Of a stretch of DNA of 64,000 bases, positions 22,782-34,006 are shown one piece after another (position 1 is the stretch's first letter; each line of letters begins with the position of its first letter). Position numbers and translations under genes: made by a program. Source of the stretch: Tetradesmus obliquus (taxonomy: Eukaryota > Chlorophyta > Chlorophyceae > Sphaeropleales > Scenedesmaceae); contig CP126193.1 of NCBI GenBank assembly GCA_030272155.1, positions 2,542,001 to 2,606,000 of the forward strand. The letters are read 5' to 3'. The notes below the pieces were generated by a model. The model saw only the letters and a list, made by a program, of their open reading frames with translations, made no database searches and was not told the origin of the DNA.

Positions 22782-25700
22782 ATGCCTGCAGGTGAGGCCC
22801 TGGGCAGGTATGTACCACAGACAGTGCTCAGCAAGGACGGCAATGTGCTGGATGTTGACCTGGTGCTCAGCGAGGCTGTGTCAGACCAAGATGAAGTGCT
22901 GGTAGAGTACTCAGATGGTCCCACAGCATTCAGGACAAGGTAAGCCAGGCGGCGGCTCAGCTCATGCAGGCAGGCAACTGTCCAATGATGCAGCAGCAGC
23001 CCCAAAGAGAAGCTACAAGCCACTGCTGTAGAGGCAGGTGGCCAAACATGCAGTGGCCATTTCCTGCAAGCAACGTCATCGCTGATTCGCCACCATGTTG
23101 ACCGCAAACAACTGAACTAGCACATGAATGGGTTGCACGTAGTTCATTCATACGATTGCATGCTACAGGCAAGACTGAGCAGCTGGTCCCCACACAAAGA
23201 CATGCGTGCATATCAAGAGCCTCGTTGCTGCTGTTGCTGCATGTGCAGGTGGGAGGGCAGACCAAAGAGCCCCCCGCTGAGCTGGAATGATGCTGGCAGT
23301 GAGGCTGAGCCCTCACCAGCAGCATGGCTGGAAGAACTTGACCTAGTAGCAGAGGGCTTAGCAGCACTGCAGGAGCCTTCAGAGCAGCAGGATGCAGCAG
23401 CAGCAGAGTCCAGCCTCAGCAGAGTGAGGGAGGTGCTGCTGCAGCATGCAGGTGAGCCATGCCTGCTACCATAGGGTGCTGTGCATGTTGCCAGATGGCA
23501 TGTGTGCACAACAGCATCAGCACACCAGGCGTGACCGTTGTGCAGCATGTCAGGCATGTGTCTGTATGTGGTGCCGTTTGATGTTGCAGCACCTCTGCAT
23601 GGTTGGCCCTTGTGGCCGCTAGGGGCCGTCCTTGTGAGAGCAGCACGTCTGACACAGCAGCTTGGCAGAACACCCCATCCTGCAAAAAGCCAACTAGAAC
23701 CGCAAGGGCTGCAAATTTGCCCCAGCTGGCCCCACTAGTTGCAGGAACTTCAGGAACCACATCTCTTGCTGCTGCCGCGCAGGTGCCCTGCAGATGCTGT
23801 TCCTACTGTACACCTGTGAGGCGTCAACGCCTATAGATGCCATCCACAGGATGACCTTGCCGCAGTTCAAGGCCATGCTGCATGCAGCCAAGGTGACCAG
23901 CAGCAGCTTGCCACCGGAGAAGCTTGACGAGCTGTTCACAGCTGTGCAAGCATCCAAGGGAGCAGTCAGCCGGTGAGCGCAGCAGCATGCACACGGCAGC
24001 AGCCTTGTTGTGGATAAAATGTTGATGTGACGCGGCTGTTGCGCAGGCTTGCAGTCGGCTGTCATGGTGCTCACTCGCCAGGCATGCAAATGAACAGCAC
24101 CCAGCAGCAATGTTGCAGCAAAAACTACAGTTGCACAGCACACATGCAGGGCTGTGCAACAGGCTGCTCTGGAGGTGGCAGTGATACAGAAACCAGCAAC
24201 TGCCTCTGCACACAGCAGTGCCTGCATGCACTGCATTATAATCATGATGGCAAGATGATGCAATGTCAATGCATGTGCGTTTTGCAGGAAGGGCCAGACA
24301 CCAAGCAACACAGCTGGGTTCGATCTAGCAGACTTCATGGTGGCTCTGGTGCATGTGGCGTATGTCAGGTGCGCGGCTCTCTGGCTTGGGTTGACACTCC
24401 TGCAAGGGGCATAATCTGAAGTGACAGGCCACTGTGATGTGGCAGGTTGACAGGTTTTCTGACTGCCACACGAGCAGATAACCTACCGTGTGTTGTCTGG
24501 CGGCCAAGCGCATGCAGTTGTAGCTCAAGACTCATCCATGATGCTGGTTGCCGCTCTCGCCTCTCTGCTGTGCAGGTTCTCTGCAGAGTCGTTCACTACT
24601 GGGCCCAGCAACACACCGCTGTCTACCAAGCTGCTGTCCATGCTGCAGGACTGCATTTTTGCACACCTGTTCCCAGAGCTGCAGCGCAGAGTTGAGAAGC
24701 TGAGCAGCGCTGTGACACCACCAGCACAGGCGCTGCTGAGGAAGGGCCGCAGGTGGGCCTAAATAGGCACAGTCTTGCCGTGGCAGCGGGTGGAGCAGCA
24801 GCAGCTCTTGTGCACTAGCAAGTCCACTTGCGCATGACTGCGGGTGCAGCTGTCAACAGACACACGCTACAAAACGCAACTGCTGCATGCCAGACTACCA
24901 GTGCTCATACATGCTCACTTCTCATCACCCAGCACCCACTTTGACATTGACAACGGTGCAACTGCTTTGCTTGTTCGTTGGTCCTGATGCATGATGCGCC
25001 AGTTGCAATCAGCACCAAGTTCCCTCCTCATTTGCACCAACCCAGAAACTCAAGCAGCCTGTGCCGCTGATCTGCATACGCCCGCTGCTGCTGCCCAGGT
25101 TGACTGAGCAGGTGCTGGAGCACTGCCAGATCAGGCGCGTGCGCTCGCGTGTGCTGCGTGTTGACGTGCGCTACGTGGCCAAGCACCTGCAGCGCTGGGG
25201 CCTGCTGGGCAAGGAGTTCACCCTGCCTGAGCTGGCGCCCGTCATCATCTTTGCAAAGCAGGCATCCACAGACCCGTACAAGTGAGCACGTGCGCTGCAC
25301 TGCTTATTATAGGTGACGCATTGCTGACACCGCCATCAGTACTATGAGGTGGGCCAGCAGCTGAAACAATGCTGCAGCACCTATCGGGCATCCTGAACGG
25401 TATGTTGGGCTATGCAGCTTGTTGCTCGAATGCCACCTGGCTGATCACGTCATGCCAGCTCCGAGAGTGACTATACGGCATGCGCTGGTTCCACCATTGC
25501 AATGCACAGCTTGTATGGCGCACAGATGCAGCATTGTATGTGATTGGCGGCCTACACACACCACTCCCACGTGGACACCCTCAGCAGATAAACTTGTTTG
25601 CAGCTGTTCATGTCAAAAGTGCCGGTGTCCCTCAAATACCCACATTTGTTGTCAACATGCACGCTCACTATGTCTTATGCTTCTTGCTGCATGAGAGCGC

Positions 25701-25999
25701 ACTCAACAAACATGCTTCCAGCAGACCCACTCTTGCTGCCCGGCCCACGGCATGCATGCCCTGCCTGCCCAACTCTGCACCTGCGCACGGTGTCCTGCAG
25801 GTTTGAGCAGCATGCGCAGCCGCTGGCGCTGGACTATGACGAGTTCGAGCGGCTGCTGCTGGGGCTGGCGCTGCTGCAGGCCCGCGTGCGCAAGCGCGTG
25901 GACGCCTTTGATGAGGTGCTGGGGGAGCTGCTGGACAGCGTGTACAACAAGGCAGGCGTGCTGCTGGGGCTGGACCAACAGCAGCAGCAGGCGCTGTAG
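22782..25999 (+). CDS. EF-hand/p25-alpha-like protein of unknown function
   Basis: Seven exons join cleanly: 22782-22939, 23249-23451, 23783-23972, 24288-24368, 24576-24752, 25099-25281 and 25801-25999, giving 396 residues. The N-terminus (VLSKDGNVLDVDLVLSEAV) may be a small ubiquitin-like fold. Residues about 120-220 (MLFLLYT, RMTLPQFKAMLHAAKV, LDELFTAVQ, FDLADFMVALVHVAYVRF) follow the helix pattern of p25-alpha/TPPP-like and degenerate EF-hand domains. A second similar half ends LDYDEFERLLLGLALLQ. Canonical calcium ligands are not evident. Such proteins are often cytoskeletal or ciliary, which is inference here. A TGTAA signal at 26235 supports the stop. The start is uncertain because AG precedes the same ATG region and an upstream exon is possible. 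Confidence 0.65.
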
Positions 26000-26234
26000 C
26001 AGATGCTGCCGTGTATGGCGTAGCACGTTTGCGTTGGGTGCTTCAAGCTGAACAAACGTCAGCAATGTTCTTGAAGCTGCGCAGGGTCAGCGCCTTTTAT
26101 GAGCGTCTACGCTGCCCAGTGGGCAATCTGCTGATGTGTTGGCAGAGTCTGTTTGCGCGGCGCAGCAGGACTCTCTTTCACGTGCGGTTAAGCTTTGAAG
26201 CCAGATTATGGCCTTGAACTTGAGATGATGTGAG

Positions 26235-26239
26235 TGTAA
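26235..26239 (+). terminator. TGTAA polyadenylation signal of the EF-hand-like gene
   Basis: First TGTAA after the stop codon at 25999, 236 bases downstream, a normal distance. Confidence 0.5.
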
Positions 26240-27156
26240 AAAGAGCAGTTATCTCAGTGGAGCTGTTGTCCAAGGATGTCCAAGATGCCAACTCGAACGT
26301 GACAGCTGCAGTTGCGAATGAAGGGTGCTGGCCGCGCTGCAGGCTCTGCGATATGGTGCATCTATAATGCTGCCCCAGACCCTGACTTCAGCAGGCCGAG
26401 AGCGTCTTGCGGCCAGGCTGGCTGAATGCTGGCAACAGCCTGAGATTGAGACCCACCCAGGTACTTTTAAATGCTGCTTATGTGGGGCGGATCCCGATGC
26501 ACTGATTGGTAACGCTAATGCAGCTCACATTATCACTTCTGCGGTGTTTGTGGCTGCAATGTTGACGGGCTGGTGGGCTTGAGCACGGTTGGGGACCTGT
26601 GCTGTGCAACAGCACCTGTCAGGTCCAGTGGCGTCAAACAGTTGCTGCTCACCCACCTGCCTAAAGAAGCATAACACCAATAGACATGCCATTTTGTGAC
26701 GTGAAAGTGAACAACCGGGCGTCGCTGAGCTCTGCTCGGCAGGTAAAACCTCCAACATGTTGTGCCTTGTTGTGCCTGCAAGAGTCCAGGATTTGCGCCC
26801 AGCCCCACGTGATTCTGCACTGTTCTGACTTGTTCCGCGTGGACGATTAAGCACGCTGCGGCCTTTGTGGACCAAACAAGGCTGGTCCAACCCCAGGGAT
26901 GCTATCGACACAGCGACGTGATCTATGCCAGTTAGTGATCAGGGATCAGTTCTAAGGCATCCCTGTGGCCGCTGCTGCTGGCAGGTGTGAGATTTTGTTT
27001 GGATCCTGGCAGGGGCCAGTCAATAGGGGAGGCGCTGGGTGTGCAGCATATTGAACACATTTCCGCGATCTTGCTCCTGCAGGACCAGCGCCAGGCAGCG
27101 GCAGGCGTTTGAGCAGCTGCAGGCCAACAGCGTGGCCTGGCCACAACGCCAGCCTG
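26240..27156. other. Spacer upstream of the polyQ gene
   Basis: Promoter and 5' region of the next gene. An open stretch 26367-26460 ends in a donor-like CCAG-GTACTT and would join in frame to an acceptor at 27082. It may therefore be a 5' exon, but the resulting sequence is not clearly protein-like. Confidence 0.4.
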
Positions 27157-27740
27157 ATGCACGCAACCGCCGTAGCAGCATCCCTTCGTGGCGGTTTGGA
27201 GGCCGCAGAATGTTCAGTTGACGCTGTTATCAAGGGGCAGCACGCGGTTGTGCAGCAGCCGCTTGGGGCTTACTTGCCAACAGCTGGGGACTGCTGTGAC
27301 AGCTTCGCTGACCAGCCCTGGGAGGATGTTTGTTTCGTGCCTGTGGGATGCACTGCTATGATGGACCAGCTGCTAGATCAGCTGCGGCCTGGAAGCACCT
27401 GCAGCAGCAGCCAGCCGCTGTCACGAGCAGCAGGAGTTAACAGCGATGGCAGCAAGAGCAGCAACAGCAGCCAGAGCAGCTGCCAGGCACAAGCAGCAGC
27501 GTCGATGCCTGTGCCGCGGTCGCCAGCAGCTTTGAGCTCTGCTGAAGTGCACACTAGTGCTTGCACGAGTCTGCTGGCCAGTTACAGTGCAGCTCCAGGC
27601 AGAACCTGGTGTGTGATGGAGCTGCCTCATGATTGCATTGTCAGCTTTGAAAGCGATGCAGGCGAGGCAGCACAGCAGCACACAGCACAGCAGTCGCAGT
27701 GCGCTGTGCATGGCAGCAACAGCGGCGAAAACAGCAGCAA

Positions 27741-27790
<50 letters not shown>

Positions 27791-28188
27791 CGCTGTTGTC
27801 TGCTGCTTGCGCGTCGCAGTACTTCAGTGCAGCAGCAGCCATGACAGCAGCGTTGCCAGCATCACCTAGTGCCGCCGCTGCTGCTGCTGCAGCGGGGACC
27901 AGCAACCAATTTCTGTCTGCAGCATATCACACTCTGCCAGCATGCAGTGACTGTTGCGAAGCCTGGCCAGACTACAGCGCAGCAGCGGCAGCGGCAGCAG
28001 CACCGCCGCTGCAGGGCGAGCGTGAGGTGCACATACATCTGCTGCAGCTGCTACTGCAGCAGAAGCTGGGTATTGGGGACTCGTTTGACTCCCTGGCTGA
28101 GCTGCCGCTGCACAACCCCTACGAACATGGAGCCGGGGCGCGCTGCAGCTGGGCAGCCGGCGCAGAGTGTTTTGTGGGCGAGTTTTAG
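27157..28188 (+). CDS. Low-complexity polyQ/polyA protein, unrecognised
   Basis: Open frame of 343 residues from the first ATG. I do not recognise a family. It has Ser/Ala/Cys-rich stretches, a run of about 15 Gln near residue 200, several Ala runs, and a less biased C-terminus (VHIHLLQLLLQQKLGIGDSF) ending CFVGEF. The order of a biased middle and a short helical tail resembles algal regulatory proteins, but that is only a style match. It may begin further upstream through an exon at 26367-26460. A different frame open across 27083-27221 ends RFGGRRMFS and is also protein-like, so the 5' structure is unsettled. Confidence 0.5.
27744..27791 (+). repeat. CAG run encoding polyglutamine
   Basis: About fifteen CAG units with one CAA interruption, in frame in the polyQ protein. 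Confidence 0.9.
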
Positions 28189-31100
28189 GGCTAGCGCGTG
28201 TAGCGACAATGGCTTGTTCTGTTCGACTCGTGTAGTGGGGCGTGCAGTGCATTGTGCTATCCTGTTCTTTTGAGTCTCGTGTGGCGTGCAACAAGCCACC
28301 AGCTGTGTGGCTGCTTGCACATACTTGGCACAGCTGGGGCGTACAAGGTTGCTGCGGCTGTGCTCTTGCGGATGCATTCTTTACGAGTGCACTGACATCA
28401 CATACTGTATCAGGTGGCAGCACACATTTGAGTGCTGCTGAGCTTGCCTTGAAATGCTCAGCATTGCAGGTGTACAACACAGGAGGCATGGCCGCAACAA
28501 AGGTCTGCCTGGTATGGCACTGAACGTACTGGTGACTGCTGCTGCTGCCAAGCTTGATTGGCTATCTTATGTACGTTGGCTCACTGCATCCCGCGCGTGT
28601 GCGCGTGGGAGGTTTGCTGGTGGTGGCGATGATGGTGTACGCTGCACATACAATCGTCTGCTGACATACGCACTGTTGAACCTTGTCAGCGTGCCGCACG
28701 TGGCACAACCTGCTGTACTGGTCAATTGCAATGGGTAGCTTTGCATTGGGGGTTGATGTCTGTGCCTGCTTTCTAGGCGAACTTGAAGGCAGGGGATGGA
28801 CAGTTGACGAACGCAGCACACAGCAGAAAGTACTAGGTGCCTGGGGCATGTCAGGCGCTGGTGCTGTTTGAAAGCTTGTTGTATGACTCAGCATCGACTG
28901 GCCTTGGCTGCAGCGCGGCTGAAGCTAACGCCCTGCTGCATGACAATGGCCCTGCCGTGCACATCAGCACTGGTGATTCACCCGTGTTGATACTGCCTTG
29001 ATTTTGCGCTGCCGCAGTATTTGGCTTGCTGTGCAAAAAGTTGTTCAGTGCAGATGCAGCTGCTAGTTTGTTGTGGCAGCGACAGCCTGCGCTGTCTGTC
29101 ACGCGTGCGACTTAATGTATTTGAATGCGCGGCGTTTGATGCCCTGTCACACTCTGCTGCAGCATGTGCGCGGCCGGCTGATGCGGCATGTGGAGTGAAA
29201 GTGCTGAGCGCATGCCATCTGCACACTCGTGAATCATGCATAGCGCTTGTGGCTGGTCGGCGCTCGGCGGCGGTACTGGTGTCAGCAGGCTTGAAAGCAC
29301 GTTGCATGCTGCGAAAGTGACGAAGGGAGCTTAGCTCCGTCACAGGCTTGTCTTTGGTGTGTGTGGCTCGTGCAGGGTGTGCGTTTGATGCATTGCTGCC
29401 TTGGGTTGGTGAGCAGTGCATGACGTGTGTGCTGCAGGCTGTTTTGCGGATGCTTGCGCGTGTTTTGCCTGCGTGTACGCAGGTGGAGATGCGCTGCAGG
29501 AAGTAACAGCGTGTTCATCTTTGTGTGGTTATGTTGCTGTGCACAGTGCAGGCGTGCTTGTTTCATGTGCGGCAGCCATGCTTGAGGGATGTTTCAAATG
29601 GATGGGGTTGGGGCAGCCAGCGGAGCGGAGTGAGCGCTGAGTTGCATGGTTTAGTCGTGCATGTGGCTCTGTTGTGGGAGCGCAACAACTCTATCTGTGT
29701 TGCCATTACACACTGCACTTGGATGGGCTGCTTGCGCTGTGACCTGCTTGCACGGCACAGCACGGGCCTCAAACATGGCGAGCAAAACCTCGCAGAGACT
29801 ACAGCGGGGTCTCTGGCCCACAATATGCAGCTGTACTTCTGTGCATGGGGTTGCACGCTTTGTTTGCTGGGAAGCGGCCAGGCGCTTTGCCGGGCAGGGT
29901 TTGTGCGGCAGGTGCTGAGTAACGTAGGGCGTGGGAGGTAGGCTGGGGTGTATTGCGCTCCTGTTTAGTGTGGAGCATTGCTGCAGGGGGCACTGTGTGT
30001 ATGTGCGTGTCAAACCCTGACGGCACATTAGCAGCTGCAGCTGGCAGCATGCTTTGATCGGTTTCTGGGATTATGTAGTGCAACGGCAAATATGCATCGG
30101 CTGCGCTTGTGGAGCTGTGGCTGTTTGCGTCACTAGGGCCGTCATCGTGCTTGTGATGTCTCCCCTGACCTACTTATGCACGCCTCCAAAAGCATTTGAA
30201 TGAACTCAACATGGGTTGCGCCGCGTGGCTATGCGCTGGCTTTTGCACCAGCAGCAGCGCCGGCAGATCCATATCATACATCACACCTGCGCAGTCGTTG
30301 CGTGGGCGGCGGCGCATGTTTAACACTTGGAGGAGTGTGCCACTTGTGCATGCATCAGCAGCAGCCGAGTTCAATGTGTTCACATGGCAGTCGCGGCATA
30401 CTTTTTATGTTGTATGCTTCACGATCATCACTGCTGTGTCCGGCCAATGGAGGATCAGTGGCAGTGGGTGGAGCAGCAGCAGTTCTTTGCTTTGTGCAGT
30501 GTATCATGTCCGACTTGTGGGTTGAAGCAGCTGCCTCGCCTGACGGTAGGACACACTGCTTTGGGCAAGCAGCTTGCTACTAATGAACGCTAACCTTGTG
30601 TTATGACGTGGGCAGAAGGTGGTTTGGCTACTGGCTTGAAAGATTGAACTAGTGCTTTTGCTCCAGGCGAAATGGTTGCAGCTGGGAAGGCAGCAGTCGG
30701 GCAGATCACACAACCCGCGGACGTGCTTGCTGAACGTGTTGTGTCTGCTGTAGCTGTCTGCCTGTTTGTGTGTGTCATTGGGGGAAGTACTGCGGGCGTG
30801 GTGTGAATCACTTATTGTATCTGAGTCGTGTGCGGCACGCCAAAGGGTTCTGTTGTGCGGCAACCCCACATCACCTGTAATGTTGCTCGTACAACTTGGT
30901 TGAGGTGTTCTGCATGTAGGCGTGCGGTGCTCTTGCATCAGGCAATGATTCTGTTGCTGAATGTACTTGTGGCTGTGGGCTGGCAGCAAGCAGCAGAACC
31001 ATGGTCAGGCCTTGTTTTCATCATGCTGTGGCGCTGTTGTTGCGTGTGCCATGCACACCTGCAGGGGCTCCTTCATGTGCTTGCACTGCTGTTGCTGTGC

Positions 31101-31945
31101 GTGCACACTTCTGATTGCCTTGCATCTGTCAAAATGTGACTGGCCACTTAAGATGCTGCGTTGGCGCAGCCAGCATTGCTTCTGAGTGCGAGGGCATGGC
31201 TCGGCAGCCTGACAGTTCTTTGTGCAGGCCTTGTGCAGGTCCAAAGGGCAGGCAGAAACCCTGTGAGGCAGCCTGTGCGCCACTTACACTGGCAGCTGCT
31301 GGGATCATGTGATGCATAGTGCTGCAGCTGTCTATCGTGTGACTTTGCAATACAGGGAATCTGTTGTTGTGGCTGGCATGCTTTCAGTGTGGGCAGCCCC
31401 AGCCATAAGACGCGGTTCTGTTAGCCCACACACACTCGATACACTCACACATTGGTCCATGTGTGCATACTATCACTGGCAGATGGTGTCGTGCTTTGTG
31501 CACTTTACTTTTGTCTGGTATTCACTCTCAGGGCGCTGAGTCAGCACCAGAGGTTCGTCCACATGAGTCCAGCTAGCATGCTGCAAGGGTGTATTGCGCC
31601 GGGAATGCCCTTTTTGTGTTTCATGCACCGTGCTTGCAGGCGTGCAGCCTGACGCTTCCTTGATGCGTCAGCATGCACTGCTGCTGTGTGCCCTGCAGTT
31701 GTTCTCTTGTGTTGACAGGCTGGTGGTTGGGGCCATATATGTGGATCTTTGGCAGCTGTCGTCTGCAAGTCAGCTCGACGTTTTGTCTGTAACCTGTGAT
31801 CCCTGACGCCCTGTATGTTCACAGGTGTTGAGAACAGCGAGTTGCCCACTGCTGCAGTTAGAGCATCAGCAGCTACATATCTATAAAGAAGGAAAGTTGA
31901 TGAGTAACATGATGATGATGAAGAAGGAAAGTTGCCGGTTGCATT

Positions 31946-31964
31946 TGTAACAGCATTCATTACA
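31946..31964. terminator. Back-to-back opposed TGTAA signals
   Basis: TGTAA on plus at 31946-31950 and TTACA at 31960-31964 (TGTAA on minus) sit 9 bases apart at the point where strand composition flips. They could end the two convergent transcripts. A nearer minus candidate for the protease is TTACA at 33776. Confidence 0.4.
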
Positions 31965-32041
31965 AGCACAATGCAACATCATGCATACTCACATAGCTAG
32001 ACGGCTCCCCAGGCCATCATGGCTGCTGCAACTAGCCACAT

Positions 32042-32129
32042 CCCACACTGCCAAGGAGGTGACCTGCCGCAGTTGGCAACTACCTACACCCCACACTGCC
32101 AAGGAGGTGACCTGCCGCAGTTGGCAACT
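32042..32129. repeat. 48-base tandem duplication
   Basis: Forty identical bases starting CCCACACTGCCAAGGAGGTG occur at 32042 and 32090. No gene overlaps. Confidence 0.9.
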
Positions 32130-34006
32130 CTCTGTACATGAAGTTGGAGCTGCAGCAGCCGTATGTACACGTACGCGTCATTCTTTGCCCGCGCCGCCTA
32201 TATTCCAGGAGTATGGGGTCAATGCTATCTCTAGTAGGGATGTTTTGTGAGCCTATAGGAAATTACCCTGGCGGCAGCTGCCATGGAATGCCAACCAAAG
32301 CTGCTGCACCACGTGCATGCACTGCATGATAAACATGCAGTCTAGAACAAGCCTGCGCATGCCTCTATAGGCATGCACGTAGAATACATGGTGGTCCAGC
32401 AGTGCAGTGAAGGTTGCAACTTGCATAAGCTAGCCAAGCGCTTGGTGCCAAGAATCCTTCTCAACTTGCTGCCTCTCACAGCAACCTGCGTGCCTAACAC
32501 TACTAGTGTGTGTGTAATAGTACTACATCTAGACAACACTATACATAGCAGCTACCTAGCCGGACCATAATATCTGTGCACTCACGCTCATGCAAACCGC
32601 TGTTGCGGGAGACTACTGCAAAATGTCAAGACAGACCTGCTCCGTACGCGGCCGGCATGCTGTCTGAACAGCCATCTATCACTCTACACGACAGCAGTCT
32701 TTGTTTGAACCGGTTGTGTGGTACCACAATGGCACAATGACCGTACGGCGCAGCATGCTGTGCGTTGCAAGCTGCAAGCTGTCTCGCGACCAAATGCGAC
32801 TGCAGCAACATTGGGCCTTGCAGGATGCCACAACAATGAATAGCCCATAATCACCGGATGGCGCAATCGTTCCTCACCACACTGCTGTTGGTAGTACTAC
32901 CACAGCAATGCAAGCCCACATGCGTTGACATGTGTCGGTCGGCTTGCATGCAAACCAAAAATTCACATGCTGCCAGGTCATCACCACCCCGGCCCATGCC
33001 CTTGCAAGCCCAGTTGAGTCTGCACGCAATGGTGCATGTCCTTGCTGCAAAGCCAGGTCTGTTCTTGTTCATAGTGTGGCCTGGTTTGTTGGCCAATCAC
33101 GCGCACCCGAACATGCGAGTCAAGTTTGCAGTTGCAGCTTTCTGTGTGCCGGCTGCCATCGGCAAGTAAATACACACACGCCAGCACAGGGACAAGCACA
33201 TCTGCACAATGGCCCAACAGTAGCAACACCGTGAAGTGCGCAAACTACTGGAATGAAAGCTCTGCATTGCATGCCAGCACCCAGGCATGAGTGCAAGGTA
33301 AGAGCAACAGTTGGCCCTGTTCTGTACAGACGGGCAGCAACAAGTAAGACCAATATATATCATGCAAGTGATGGAGGCTTCGAGCGGAGACAGTAACTGC
33401 TGTACAAACCAGCGACACATCCATAACAACAAAAAGCATGCGTGTGCATTCAGTGTGCACCAGCCACACGCAGCTGTGTCCTACGATGCGAGCAAGCAAA
33501 AGAACACAGAAGGAATGGCAATGACGTCGATAGTTCAGAACGCACAAGGCGGCGCCGATGCGCGGTAGCGCGCCGCGCCTGGTGATGCGGCAAACCACAT
33601 CTTTGGGCCGTTGAGGTGGCCTCTGTGATGTGATGCAAGCAATGTTGCTGGACACTGCAACAAATGAAAGGCATGCTCAGACGGAGCATGATAATGCAGG
33701 TGGCGTGAGGATGAGTCATGTGCGCCCTCTGTGCAGCAGCAACCAAGGTTGTTTCCTCTTGCATCCGCTGCCTGCTTACACCTTGGATGCGCAAAACCAC
33801 ACAACCCTGCTGATAGAGTGCATGTGATGATGACTCATGCAATGACGGATGCCTCTGCCGGCCGTGTCGGAGCAGAGCAGCATATGCGAGCATTTGTTCA
33901 AGGCTGCCGGCATGCCGTTGCTGCAGAGGAAAGACTTGCACACAACTTGAAACAGTGGTGTGCAGTCACATCTCGCAGCACACAGCAGCATGGCAACACA
34001 GCCTGC

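Larger units (their letters stand above)
28189..34006. other. 5.8-kb convergent spacer, polyQ gene to protease
   Basis: No credible gene is seen in either direction. The plus strand is G+T-rich to about 31860, then A+C-rich. Opposed polyadenylation signals lie at 31946 (TGTAA) and 31960 (TTACA). Other candidates are 30876 on plus and 33776 on minus. The many 60-130 codon open frames have no shared motif and reflect low stop frequency. Confidence 0.55.

Noticed and set aside
27039..27221. Short frame ending RFGGRRMFS as the last exon of the EF-hand-like gene
   Set aside because: It looks protein-like, but the EF-hand-like gene ends at a good stop with a TGTAA signal 236 bases on, and no donor leads to this exon.
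32042..32129. Transposon terminal repeat
   Set aside because: Simple tandem duplication without inverted ends, target duplication or a transposase frame nearby.
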